From Timema cristinae (Eukaryota > Arthropoda > Insecta > Phasmatodea > Timematidae), in the NCBI GenBank assembly GCA_039000515.1, contig JBCFYV010000024.1, positions 40,050,533 through 40,114,532 on the forward strand: a stretch of DNA of 64,000 bases, given 5' to 3'. The position numbers and the translations under genes were made by a program. The notes under the pieces were generated by a model. It was not told the DNA's origin, made no database searches, and saw nothing but the letters and a program-made list of their open reading frames with translations. Shown here piece after piece: positions 45,474-55,706 of this stretch (position 1 is the stretch's first letter; each line of letters begins with the position of its first letter).

Positions 45474-48311
45474 CTATGACAAAACAATATTAATATAGCC
45501 AATTACTTAGTGTTGAGTTGTTAAACTGGTAGACATTTGAAAATCGGATAGCATTATGGGAACTGAAGGGCTAAGTCTCTAATTATTAGCTTCCACAGGG
45601 AATGGATGAGTTTCTTGCTGCACCTCTGATCAGTACAGCCAACTGTATTGCTGAGCTATTGAACTGCTAAACAGAACTCTTAAAAACTAAGGAACGGCAT
45701 GTCAATCAAATGACGCAAAGCTTGTGCCAAGCGTTTTAATATCTTGGCCGTATGAGGGACCTAGATAGATACAGTCGACCTCTTGTGAACTCATCCACTT
45801 TAAATGTGTGGTAGAACCCACTGGCACTCACACAAGTTCTAATATATTTAAGTACCCACTTGAAAATAAACCTTCCCGCCGACGCATCACATAGCTGGGG
45901 CCTTTCCAGCTCGGGGAATTAAAGCGGGTTTAGAGAAGGTGGGGTCTTTTAGTCGATGGAGATTTTACTAACACCTTGCCGTAGCGACGGCTGCCATTAA
46001 TAGTTGATATGCCAGCTGTTGAACCAAACGTGACAGTTGTAAAAGCTACTATATCTATTTCCATGGATTCATGTGTCAGGTGGCGGGAGTATAACCCATA
46101 AACGTGTGTCAAGGGGGAAACAAACTAATGCCTCTTAAGCCAGGGCTATATTTTCGTGCTATCAGGTTTGACAAGTACAAAAAAAAAAAATCGGTAAAAA
46201 CTTTTTTTTGTGACTAGAAACCAAGGAAAAACCGGGAATTTTGAAAAAAAAAATTAAAAAGTTCTTAAATATTTTAAAATTTGAAGCATTTAACAGCAAA
46301 TGCACCACGTCTTAATACCCACTAGGATTTTACGCTGATGTACTAATTGGGTAGGGAATAAGGTTGAATTTAGGGGAAGTGTACCCGCATTTGCGTGAAG
46401 AGTGTCAAACCATTTAGAGTAAACCACCGCCAGTACACCCGACCGGGATCAAATTATGATCTCCCATTCCTCAGCAGTTTAGTATATTGCGAAAATGACG
46501 CCTTAGATCATGTGGCCACCGAAGCGGGCTAACTTTAAAATTAATATAGTCCAAATTTCATAGAAAGGACTTTACAACTGACAGATAGAAAAGTTATTGG
46601 ATCAATTTTGACGTTTTCATACGTCAAGTCGTATGATCTGAATTTGTCATCTTATGAAAGATATATTAATAATACTTGTATCAAATAATATTAACAATAT
46701 GGAAAAACGCTTTCAATGTGGACTGAAAAAAGTTTGTATTTTATAAAACGCCCTTCAAAAAAAAAGGACTATATTAGGACTTTGTATGAAATATAAATCA
46801 AATAGAACTAAACTTGTAGATTATAAACCATGTCTGATTCCCTCTTCCAATTTTTTTCTTGGAACATTGAGTTGCGTTGTGACGATATATTCAATATTAG
46901 TGAAATAGTATTTAATTTAATCATTCTTCCTACCAGATAGTTTATTGTTTTTTATACACATTTTAAATGTTTAGAAATATTATTTTAACTGTCGGGATCA
47001 CTCACTACTCGTCTTAAAACTCTGATTTATATTTGGCATATACCTAGTTATATAGGGTGAGGTTGAAATAGTTAAACGATTAGTAACTTGAAAATTAACA
47101 CTTTGATTGAAAAGTAAATATTCACTAGCTAAATGAGAGCAAACTACAAACTTAACTTTTTCACTTTTTGAAGATAATGCCACTCAGGTGGGTTCCACCG
47201 GATGTCAGGAAAACCTCAGCAGGTTGTCCATCACGTTCCTCAGCATAAATCGTATAATTGTTTCCGCCCCACCCTGTATATATATCCTGGGATCACCCTG
47301 CAATTGAAAAAACTGACCGAGCAGCTTTTGATTGTTGGTGATGATAGTGCCTACTTTACCGGATAGTGGGTGTCACGTAGTCAGCACAACGAACCCTTCT
47401 TCGTTTGGTTAATCTTAATTTTCTAGAACGAAGCCGCTACGTTTTAGTTCAATTAGCTGCTCATTTATCTTCACAAGGCTGAGTTGACTCCGTTCCAGAC
47501 TAACTTCTTAACAGAACGATCAGGGATCAAACCCAGAACCTTCGGATCTGTAGCGGAAAACTCCGACCATCAGACCACAGAGTCGTTCAATGTCCTTGTA
47601 GGTGATCTGGTGGTCTAGGGGTAAGGTGTCGGACTTCTGTGCTGAGGTCCGGGGTTCAATACTTGGTCCCGGCACAGATTTATCTGATTACCAAACCCTT
47701 CCTTCACCTCTGACAAGACGTGTATTAATCACAACTGGTGAATGTAATACCAGGCTTATACCATGGTTCGGATTCCACGTTAAACTGTAGATTCTTCATT
47801 TAATCTCACAATCACCCTACCATTACACATTAGCTTTAGTGCGTATAACCCTGGCGGGTAGTAAGACGTGGTGCTAAATAATAATAATAAATATGTCCCT
47901 GTATTCGCAAATAAACATTTATAATCTAGTATTAGATGATGACTTCACTCACCAGTTGACGCTAGTGTGCAATGCTGTGGCCCCGTTCAGGTGAATGGTA
48001 CCGCAGTAGTATTCCTACACACTCCTTGGTTCTCTGCCAGAACTCGCCAGGGAAGAACGCCATGTCGAGAACCACGTCGTAGCATCTCCCCGGGAAACCT
48101 CACACAATAACAATATCATTCAAACAGTCTATTGTATATATATAGCACCGCGTCTTACTACCCGTTCGGGTTATACGCACTTACTCTAATGTGTAATGGT
48201 AGGGTGATTGCGAGATGAGATGGAGGGCCTACAGTTTAACGTGGGATCCGAACCACGGTGGAGGCCTGTCATCCCACACACTCACAAGTTGTGACATATA
48301 TGACTTGGCAT

Positions 48312-48346
<35 letters not shown>

Positions 48347-48510
48347 CTTGACATGTGATGTGAACAAGCAAAGCGACCCCGTGCAGTTAATTCAAAATCA
48401 CCGTTTTCGAGATGTATATCGAACACACACTCTCTCTCTATGTATATATACGTTTATATGTATACATAATTATATACATATATACATACATATACACACA
48501 CACAACACAC

Positions 48511-48557
<47 letters not shown>

Positions 48558-49608
48558 ACACACACATACACAGCTACTGGCAACCTCTACTAACCAGAGT
48601 TGAGAAACTTACATATTTTTTCTACTGTTTGGTCTGAGTCACTATTGTAACCAGGTAGCGAGAATATCTCAAAGGGTTATCAGAGCTTAGCGTGTCAACG
48701 ATCCCAAGTTCGATTCCGTTGTCTAAGTGTCATTTTACAATAGATGTATATTTGAATGATAGTAAGATTATCCCATTGCATCTCACTGAATATCATCACT
48801 GAGGGAACTGCATGGCTACTATTGGGAAATAGCGTTGTAATCCTCTCGTTTTTGTGTGGTCAATCTCCTCTCAAATATTAGACAAGTTTCACAACTCTGG
48901 TTAGTAGAGGTCGCCAGTAGCTCCTTCTTACCCCAGCACACGACCTTCTGACATAACTGAGAGCGAGGAGATTTGGCAACAGTTAACTGAGAGAGAGCGA
49001 AGATAGAGCTTTTTTCCACAAGAACTTCATATCCCCCAGAAACACATGCCTTCATATCATTGGCATTGCGTCTTTTGGATAAACACCTTTTAAATAAAAA
49101 AAAGGTCCTATTCAAATTCCAAGATACCTATGACAAATATTAAATAACCGATGGGAAAAATATTTGTAGAAAATTTCATTAAATGCATCTAACTCAAGCG
49201 ACATTTATTTAATTTGACATCAAAAAGTTTTTTTGCTATAAAAACTGAAAGAAAAAAAACCTCATTACTTAGCGCTACCTTTCATATCACCTTGGGTACG
49301 ATTTAAAAATAAACTTGTTTTATTTTTATTCTTTATAAATATTTGGTATTTAATTAATATATAACTGTACTTATAAATTGCTAAACAATTTGTTTAATGT
49401 GTCCTGACCGGGGGGTTTGAAGTATTGTTCCGGTAAACGGAAAGACCGGTGTTGCCAAATGTTCAAATCCTTGAGCAGAACACATCTTTGTAGAAGAGTA
49501 GTCCTAACACTCACGAGGGTCGATGGTTGCAGGTCCATGGGTAATGAAAGCCGTCGAACCAGTGATCATCATCGTGGAGATACCAATTAGCAAGGTCATC
49601 ACCTCCAT
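45251..49608 (-). CDS. Secreted single-domain von Willebrand C (SVWC/Vago-type) protein, three exons
   Basis: Exons 49608-49515, 48098-47953 and 45473-45251 join in phase (C|GT, then TG|G). Exon 1 encodes Met, a hydrophobic leader (MTLLIGISTMMITGSTAF) and HGPATIDP: a typical signal peptide. Exons 2 and 3 supply eight cysteines in SVWC order: GRC, KEC, YYC, WC, SPC, ECC and VKC. GEFWQ and FPECCPTVKC match the family's G-E-x-W and P-x-CCP landmarks. A basic roughly 45-residue tail follows. Exon 2 needs removal of one base (GTAGGAATAC read as GTAGAATAC, about 48000); with that, the total is 153 residues. SVWC proteins are arthropod extracellular proteins, some (Vago) induced by infection. The specific role here is inference. 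AATAAA overlaps the stop codon. Confidence 0.85.
45520..45640 (-). pseudogene. Decayed tandem duplicate of SVWC exon 3
   Basis: Just 5' of the working exon, the minus strand reads CSKKLIHSLWKLIIRDLALQ, then FP-stop-CYPIFKC. It is clearly homologous to exon 3 but has lost cysteines (PCK to LWK, ECC to stop-C). An acceptor-like TGATCAGAG precedes it. It is a relic of exon duplication, perhaps once an alternative exon. Confidence 0.78.
45700..46290. other. SVWC intron 2 sequence without recognised features
   Basis: A 60-codon minus-strand frame (45930-46112) has no recognisable motif; the rest is AT-rich with short A runs. Confidence 0.4.
46298..46532 (-). mobile_element. SINE family C copy
   Basis: Minus-strand head CCCGCTTCGGTGGCCACATG, TCGGGTGTACTGGCGGTGG junction, CGCAAATGCGGGTACACTTCC body and GGGTATTAAGACGTGGTGC tail. 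Lies in SVWC intron 2. Confidence 0.8.
46560..46760. repeat. Dispersed repeat with GTATGATCTGAATTTGTCA core
   Basis: A member of the GTGATCTGCAGCTGTCACTTTT family (others near 12250, 16710, 30745, 31920, 52250). AAAAGTTATTGGATC opens it and ATATTAATAATA follows the core, as in the other copies. Class unknown. Confidence 0.55.
47049..47285. mobile_element. Short TIR MITE (~237 bp)
   Basis: The left end is TATATAGGGTGAGGTTGAAA. The right end, reverse-complemented, is TATATACAGGGTGGGGCGGA, followed in both by a TTA(A/T)ACGATT block. It is an insect-type GGGTG MITE. Confidence 0.55.
47490..47590 (-). mobile_element. tRNA-like head (SINE remnant)
   Basis: Minus strand: TGGTCTGATGGTCGGAGTTT, then GGTTCTGGGTTTGATCCCTG. 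These are A and B boxes of a tRNA-derived repeat, truncated just before the SINE at 47601. Confidence 0.5.
47601..47888 (+). mobile_element. SINE family A, full length
   Basis: GGTGATCTGGTGGTCTAGGG head, GGGGTTCAATAC B box, body CCACGTTAAACTGTAG, tail CCCTGGCGGGTAGTAAGACG and (AAT)n. Lies in SVWC intron 2. Confidence 0.88.
47953..48098 (-). CDS. SVWC gene exon 2 (one-base frameshift)
   Basis: Acceptor TATTGTGTGAG, donor CTG|GTGAGT. Encodes FPGRCYDVVLDMAFFPGEFW, QRTKECV, then in the +1 frame EYYCGTIHLNGATALHTSVN. The slip falls at GTAGGAATAC, where removing one G restores both flanking phases. Confidence 0.8.
48144..48299 (-). mobile_element. SINE family A, 5'-truncated
   Basis: Tail CCCGTTCGGGTTATACGC to body TCACAAGTTGTGACA; no tRNA head. 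It lies in SVWC intron 1 and abuts a (TA)n tract. Confidence 0.8.
48318..48344. repeat. (TA)n microsatellite
   Basis: Pure alternating TA. Confidence 0.9.
48430..48570. repeat. (TA)n/(CA)n compound microsatellite
   Basis: TATACATA, CACACA and (TA)n tracts over about 140 bp, producing meaningless Tyr/Ile frames. Confidence 0.9.
48572..48923. mobile_element. Inverted-repeat element with ~39-bp arms
   Basis: AGCTACTGGCAACCTCTACT...AGAGTTGAGAAACTT on the left pairs with the inverse at 48884-48923 (one or two mismatches). Between them is a tRNA-like segment with AAGTTCGATTCC (about 48710). It lies in SVWC intron 1. Confidence 0.6.
49090..49290. mobile_element. MITE M1 partial copy
   Basis: TTCCAAGATACCTATGACAAA and TTTTTTTGCTATAAAAACTG align with the right half of the 39.25 kb element. 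Confidence 0.5.
49515..49608 (-). CDS. SVWC gene exon 1 (signal peptide)
   Basis: ATG at 49608 opens 31 codons encoding the hydrophobic leader and HGPATIDP, ending CCTC|GTGAGT. It was too short to show as a long open frame. In-phase joining to exon 2 and the consensus donor support it. Confidence 0.8.
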
Positions 49609-49643
49609 CTTTTTGATAAATATAAAAGGCAGGATTAGTTCGG

Positions 49644-49682
49644 ATTTATACACACAACAACAAATCTGCACTGTTTATAAAA
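49644..49682 (-). promoter_or_regulatory. Candidate TATA boxes of the SVWC gene
   Basis: Minus-strand TATAAAT (49650-49644) and TATAAAC (about 49681-49675) lie 36-75 bp upstream of the start codon. The distal one gives a more usual leader of about 40 nt. Confidence 0.35.
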
Positions 49683-49741
49683 CCAAGTAAAACGGATTTG
49701 ATATCTTTCTCAAAAATTTACTAACAAAATTGAGACCCTTA

Positions 49742-50269
49742 TGCCTCTTTCACACTTATCGGGTCTTGCCCAGCTCCGTGGCTTTAAGCGGGCCCGCTCA
49801 ATACTAAAGGCTGGTAGTTTAAGGCATCTTTCCAAACGCAGCGGACGCGGACTGTTGCTTCTCCACTCAATCTCAATTTACATATCACTTCTCAGAAGAT
49901 GTTTTAATGCACCTTTTCTAACAGTTCATCAAACTATGATATAGCAATGCTAAAAAATAAGGTTTCAATGTCCCGTCTTTAATCATATTACAGATATGAA
50001 AATGATTCAATCTTAGCTCTTTTCTGCAAGAACGGGTACACCCCTTATACCTTGTTACGCCTTTTTCTTCCTAAACCACAACATACTATTCTAAAGTAGC
50101 ACCTTCGGATCAAGATCTATTTCTACTCACTTCACAAACTGAACCGACTACAAAATGCCCGGGCGAAACTCAGTTTTTCCTGCCACATCTCCATCACGTG
50201 TGAAAACAACGGCATTTAACGCCCGCGTCTGTTTGTGGGGGGCAAGAATCGCTATGTGTGAAAGAGGAC
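49742..50269. mobile_element. PIF/Harbinger-like MITE (528 bp)
   Basis: Ends TGCCTCTTTCACACTTATCG and, reverse-complemented, GTCCTCTTTCACACATAGCG, each followed by TTGCCC. TTA flanks both sides (49739-49741, 50270-50272), fitting the 3-bp TWA duplication of this superfamily. Confidence 0.72.
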
Positions 50270-50567
50270 TTAAGCCGAGTTCAGACTACGCTCACGTTTC
50301 ATGTTAACACGTGCTATGACGGTTTAGTGAAAAGACCATCCCAATCAATTATATTGAAATACTTACACTGCAATGATGTGTTGTGACATTTTATTATGCC
50401 CTTAAATTACATAAGGTTTTTTTTTCGTGATGTTTGCCCCCCACCTTCCCCCCAAGTAAGGGATTGTAAGAGTTTCCCTTCAACCCACCTACCCCTTTAT
50501 CTAACGTAATTTTGTATAATTTAGTAAATTCATTGTTTAAATTATTTTAGACATAACTAGGATTCTG

Positions 50568-50762
50568 AAAATTGAAAAATGACACCTGGACACGGGAATC
50601 GAACTCGGGACTTTTGGTATTGTACGCCAATGCTCTAACCGCTGAGCTATCCAGGATTCGTCCCGTGCCCATGGCCATTCTTCACTCATATTTTTGGGCA
50701 TTGTCGTACTAAGCCAAAGGTCCCGGGTTCGATTCCCGTGTCCAGGTGTCATTTTTCAATTT
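50568..50762. mobile_element. Fold-back tRNA-like element
   Basis: ATTGAAAAATGACACCTGG plus a complete tRNA-like sequence on the minus strand (A box TAGCTCAGCGGTTAGAGC, B box GAGTTCGATTCCC) is followed by a spacer. An inverted partial copy then runs from GTCCCGGGTTCGATTCCC to GTGTCATTTTTCAAT. The ends are thus mirror images. The acceptor and T stems mispair, so it is not a working tRNA. A related copy is at 53105-53275. Confidence 0.7.
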
Positions 50763-51512
50763 ACAGAATATATATAGATGGAATAATCCTCATTAAAAAG
50801 CATAAATACTAGCTTTGGCTATTTGATTCATACCTAAGATTGGTAATGAGCTAGTGTTTTTAAATTTATAATACTTTAATTGCAATAAAATTAGGTGAAG
50901 CACAGTAAATTAAATATATATAAAGGGAAATTTTATAATAATTTATTCATTTTTAAGAAATTATATTTTCATAGATTATTTTGTTAAAGTTTTATAAAAT
51001 TTATCTATAAAATAAAATGAAACACATGATAATTGTTTTAATTTAAAAAGATGTTTAAATATAAGCTAAAAGTCTCATAATGATAATACCAATAAGAATT
51101 ACTATTATTACTATTAAATTGCAATCCGCGGGTTTTGTAGCCACTCTACCGTTGATTGTATGTTTGGCATTGACTTGTAAAGAGTTTTTATTCAATAATA
51201 ATATTAATAAACTTTAAAACAAAAAGTCAGTTGTCATGTGTATTGTAATTAACTTAAATATTGTCAAAATATTAAGTATATTATATATGTAACGTTCTGG
51301 ATTACGTTACGCATGGGCCTATTGAAAAATTATGATTAATACACTTTTCATTTTGACATGTTTTTTTATTGCTGAATCAGTTAATTAATGCGAAAATAGA
51401 TATGTTGAACTATACGGGGCTAGCGGGACAGGTTTGCTAGACCCAAACTCCCAACTCCAACTGACAACTGCCTTTATGTTGCACCATCCCTTGTATATAT
51501 TCCTTGGTCATG

Positions 51513-51586
51513 GAAGCTTCGAGAAGGTTTAAGTTTAAAAACAAAATACAAGACAAAAAACCTCGTGTCACTCGAAGCTTCGAGAG
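51513..51586. promoter_or_regulatory. Candidate heat-shock elements
   Basis: GAAGCTTCGAGAA at 51513-51525 is a perfect three-unit GAAnnTTCnnGAA element, and GAAGCTTCGAGAG follows at 51574-51586. They lie inside the 1.89 kb MITE, with no gene adjacent, so function is speculative. Confidence 0.35.
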
Positions 51587-52194
51587 CCCGGAAAAAGACT
51601 CAGTTACATTTTAAATCTCTCTTCGAACCATCGAGAGAGAAGTTATTATTTGAAAAATAATAATTGTCAAACTGACTTGGCTGTGTCACTGCGTGACGTC
51701 ATGACATGCTTTTGCCTTCTTAGAAAAGAAGTGCTTTAACGCCATTTAATATATTAATAATTTAAATGAAATAAGATACGTTTATAAAATTAGGCGATAT
51801 TATTGTCAAAGCTTTCAATACTTTTCAGGGGCAAATCAGTTAAATTACATATATTTCAGAATTTTTAAAAAAGTTTTTATCGCTATAAAACATATTAAAT
51901 AACGGTTACAATACTCTCCTATTCATCATGTTCAGTTTAATGGTCTTTCAACCATTTTAGTACTGTCCACCTGAAAACTTGATTAAATGAATCGTACACA
52001 AAATGTTGTGCTCTGATCGGAATAAAGAAGTCAACTGAGAACAATTCATGTTCAAACGACACAATACACCAGATACATCAGAGTAGTGTAATCACTTGAG
52101 GCTGATGTGTTATGTTGACAAATGTTGACACGAAACGCCAGCGTAGTCTGAATTCATCTTTACTTTGTCAAGTACCGCTACAGTCTGATTTTCT

Positions 52195-52295
52195 TAGGAA
52201 GGCCCTTATCTGAGAGTTATAAGTAACTAGATTACTTTTATGTATCTATACGTCAAGTAATATGATTTGCAGCTGTCACTGTTAATTATTATTAT
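52195..52295. repeat. Dispersed GATTTGCAGCTGTCACT repeat copy
   Basis: CGTCAAGTAATATGATTTGC then AGCTGTCACTGTTA matches the family at 30745 and 31920. Confidence 0.5.
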
Positions 52296-52528
52296 TGTTT
52301 AGAGGCCCATCGACACAATGAGGTCATTATGGCCTTAACATAATATAAATACACAGTAAAATCTCCATATTAACCTGTCATTATAAAGATTTAAACATAA
52401 TGTAAAATACAATATAAAAGGAATAGATCTCAACGCGAGAAAAATACTCATCTGAGACACTCCACAGGAGTGCTCAAATGGTCTCAAGAGTGCAAATTGA
52501 GTGAAAAACCTTCTAAAAAAATCTTTAA

Positions 52529-52670
52529 AAACCAAAACAAACATATTAAAACAATATTTGAGTTAAAAAGACAAAACAAACATATTAAAATATAAACTGA
52601 TAAAAAGACAAAACAAACATGTTAAAGCATACTAAAAGACTTGTTAAGAAGACAAAACAACATAATAAAG
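52529..52670. repeat. Short tandem repeat of AAAGACAAAACAAACAT
   Basis: Four imperfect repeats of a 40-50 bp unit containing GACAAAACAAACATATTAAA. AT-rich and non-coding. Confidence 0.7.
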
Positions 52671-53095
52671 TGCACTAAAAATGTTAAAAATAATCTCAAT
52701 ATGAGAAAAAATCCAAATGAGCCACCTTATAAAGCGACTCAAATGGCATTAAAAAGACCCGCCTGGCGTATAAAACGGAGTAAACAATTAACGCCATCCG
52801 CGCTATAGTGTACATACACTGTTAATAGATAATATAAAAACCTATGGAATAATACTAATAATATAGCAAAATAATAAGTTGGTAAATTTTAAAGGCTTGT
52901 CCTATTTCCTTGTCCTCTACCAGGAGTGCAGTCACCTACTGCCTGTGAAATGAAATATCAAATAATAACCGCTCAAATACGCATCAATGTTCTCTGCTGA
53001 CTCATTCGGTGTTGTTAACTTCATTAGAGAACTTACAACAAAGTGATTGGGAGTCTGGTTAAATTAATTTTCAGGCCGGTCAACAAAAAAAATAT
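52671..53095. other. Non-coding interval
   Basis: No gene or classified repeat recognised. Confidence 0.4.
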
Positions 53096-53104
53096 ATATA
53101 TATT

Positions 53105-53275
53105 TCAATTGAACCTGAGACCTTTGGTTTTAGTACGTCATTGCTCTAACCACTGAGCTATCCAGGAATCGTCCCATGCTTGTGGTCATTCTCCACTCAT
53201 ATATTAAGTCGGAGTCCTGGATAGATCAGTAGTTAAAGCATGTCCAGGTGTCATTTTTCAACTAAGATAGTATGA
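53105..53275. mobile_element. Fold-back tRNA-like element, second copy
   Basis: GAACCTGAGACCTTTGGTTTT, CTAACCACTGAGCTATCCAGGA and a spacer CATTCTCCACTCATAT match the 50.57 kb copy. The right half repeats CCTGGATAGATCAGTAGTTA inverted and ends GTGTCATTTTTCAA. Confidence 0.65.
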
Positions 53276-54078
53276 TATTTAGATGTGGCCACAACCGTAA
53301 CTAAATATATATATATATAATAGCTTTGGTGTTGAATGCTTAAAAAAAAGAATTAAAAAAAACCACGCGAATCAACAATCTAATAACTAAATTAAATTAA
53401 TTATTGTTCAATGTATCTTTCCATCAAATGGAATCTATACTTACCTTCTACTCAGGTTTGAAACAACTCTGAATGAAATAATCTAACGGGTTTATTAGTT
53501 TGGAGAACAGTAATCAATTGTACAAGAATGTTTCACTGGTCTCTCTAACTCGCCCATTGAAAGAACCAACACACAACAATACGTTAACTTTTCGAGATCC
53601 ATGAAAACATTCCTTTTAAAAACAAACAAATAGTTACTTTATTTAATCATAGTTTAGTAAGACTAGAAGTTGTATTTTACTCTAAACCTTTTTATTTTTT
53701 AAACAATTTGCTTGTTCTTACAAATGAAAAAGAAAATATCAACACACATAAATCATCTTTATTGTATGTAGTTGATATTGTTCAATAATTTTCTGCACGA
53801 TTAAGAATACATCGTTAAAACCCCATCAGGTCGCTTATGATATTTGTGTACAATAAGGTATTTTAATAGTATCAGCGATCAATGATACCATACGCCTATA
53901 TTTATTTTATATCATACGTTGTGATATTTTTTTAATATAATTTAATACAATAATGGCTTTACTTTCTGCATACAAGTGATTAGGGACTTTTGTATTCGTC
54001 TTATAATCGAGACTCCTTATTGTTAAATTAGATGTGATTCGCCGATAGTTCAAACAAACAATATGACGTCACAACGAC
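53276..54078. other. AT-rich non-coding interval
   Basis: No gene or classified repeat recognised. Confidence 0.4.
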
Positions 54079-54600
54079 CCGCTCCGGTGGCCGCATGGTC
54101 TAAGGCAGTGGTACTCAACCTGGGGTACGTGAATACATCTGAGGGGACATGAACATTTAAATATATATACATAAATATTTATTTCATTCTAAACATTGAA
54201 TAATATAAGCTACAAAATATTCGAACGTTAGAACATGCGATTTGGGAAGCGCCATTTTTGTCTCTCTCTCTCTCTTAGATGTATATTATAAAATATGTAT
54301 AACTTGCATTATGCGCCAACAACTTTGGGGATAAGATAATTTATTAAAATAAAATATTGAAGATAAATTGTATCTGGGGTACGTGGACAAAAATGATTGA
54401 ATACCACTGGTTTAAAGCGTTACTCTCGCTTTGGACTAGACTGCCGGTGGCGGAGAGATCGGGGCTCGAAATACTTGTAGGCTGTACGGAAAGTGGTTTT
54501 CCAATCTCCTTCCACGCGAGTGCTGGTAGGTCCACACTTTCTTTAAATTCAACCTTCCTTATCCCTAAAACAATTAGAGTAATTAATAAATAAGCGGGGC
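54079..54600 (+). mobile_element. SINE family C interrupted by a hAT MITE
   Basis: Head CCCGCTCCGGTGGCCGCATG stops at GTCTAAGG (54105). It resumes at GTTTAAAGCGTTACTCTCGC (54410) with GGGGCTCGAAATAC, CCACGCGAGTGCTGG and body to 54600. Removing the insertion reconstitutes a family C head. Confidence 0.75.
54106..54409. mobile_element. hAT MITE (304 bp)
   Basis: Ends CAGTGGTACTCAACCTGGGG and, reverse-complemented, CAGTGGTATTCAATCATTTT; GGGGTACGTG also recurs inverted. Flanks GTCTAAGG and GTTTAAAG form an 8-bp duplication with two mismatches. Inserted in the A-box region of a SINE C. Confidence 0.82.
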
Positions 54601-55193
54601 AAAAAAAAAATCGATCCTGAAATTGTAATGAATTCACGCTTTATGCGAATCTGAATACCAAAAAGAAGAATTTTACAATTCTGTCGGTCCCTAGGCATGG
54701 ATCCAAATGGTTGGATTTTTTTTCTTTCAAATTTCTTGATATTTAGATCTGGTAAGTTTTTAGAATATAAATAATTGTATTTGTTTTTCATATAAACATT
54801 CATTTAATAGTAGTTTTTCGTTGACTGATTTTTGAAAAATTTAATTTTTACTTTCTTATATCAAGAGAAAGTCTTGTAATAGTGAAACATTTTCTTTGTA
54901 TGTGTCTTACCCTAAAAAAGTGGATTTTACAATTTTATTCGTCCGTATGATCGTATGATGTATGTCCCTGTTAACGAATGAAAAACGATTTTATGGATTT
55001 TGTTCCAACTTGATATTTAGCTTGCATAGAACCACAACGAGAGATTTTTTTGAGTTTGTCATTGGCCCTTAAATATAAATTATAACTTAATAAGTGATTT
55101 TTTTTAATTACACATTTTTTGAAAACTGCTCTAAAATCTTTGTTTAGAATAAATACCTTGGAAATGCTTAACATGACCAACAAAACTATATAC

Positions 55194-55211
55194 TTTTTTT
55201 GGGGGGGGGGG
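55194..55211. repeat. T/G homopolymer tract
   Basis: A T run followed by ten or more G; error-prone for assembly. Confidence 0.9.
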
Positions 55212-55373
55212 ATTGGGGTGATTCCCTTGGAAGTATTGACTTAATTACAGTTTTTAAAATATGGCAATATTTGGAGAAATGAGTCTAGTAATTTCGTTTA
55301 AATGTGGAATGGGGGCCTATCTAAATTTTTTGCATTAAAAATAATCATACATTTGTTTTTCTTGAAAAATAAT

Positions 55374-55706
55374 TTAAGGTGGGAGTGTAGGGGATGTGAG
55401 AAAAGGTCAGTGTTTTTGCAGTTTATATATATATTATATATATATATATATATATTATATTTGTTGTTGTTGCTAAAATAAATATTTCTCTAGTAGAAAC
55501 ATAGAATTTAATTTTCTTCACATGGTGATATCAACAGTTGTTGAATATCTGTCAAGAGTGTCCTGGAATTTAGTGACAACTTTTTCTCTTCATTTAAAAA
55601 GTTTGTCATCTGATGCCGTTATGCTCATGACAGATATTCAACAACTGTTGATATCACCATGTGAAGAAAAATAGACTCTTACTTTTCTACTAAAGCAATA
55701 TGTTAG
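55374..55706. mobile_element. MITE M1, second large copy
   Basis: TTAAGGTGGGAGTGTAGGGG end, then a TA tract, then CACATGGTGATATCAACAG and its inverse CTGTTGATATCACCATGTG about 120 bp apart. The right terminus is missing. Confidence 0.68.

Larger units (their letters stand above)
50273..52159. mobile_element. PIF/Harbinger-like non-autonomous element (1.89 kb)
   Basis: Ends AGCCGAGTTCAGACTACGCT and, reverse-complemented, AGATGAATTCAGACTACGCT. The next bases (CACGTTTCATGTTAACA against GGCGTTTCGTGTCAACA) also match. TTA flanks both ends, the left one shared with the preceding MITE. No transposase frame is present. It contains the fold-back tRNA-like repeat at 50568-50762. Confidence 0.7.

Noticed and set aside
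48258..48593. 111-codon frame rich in Tyr/Ile/His
   Set aside because: It runs through SINE and TA/CA microsatellite sequence.
50600..50675. Functional tRNA gene
   Set aside because: The cloverleaf is recognisable but the acceptor, anticodon and T stems contain mismatches, and the sequence is part of a fold-back repeat present in another copy.
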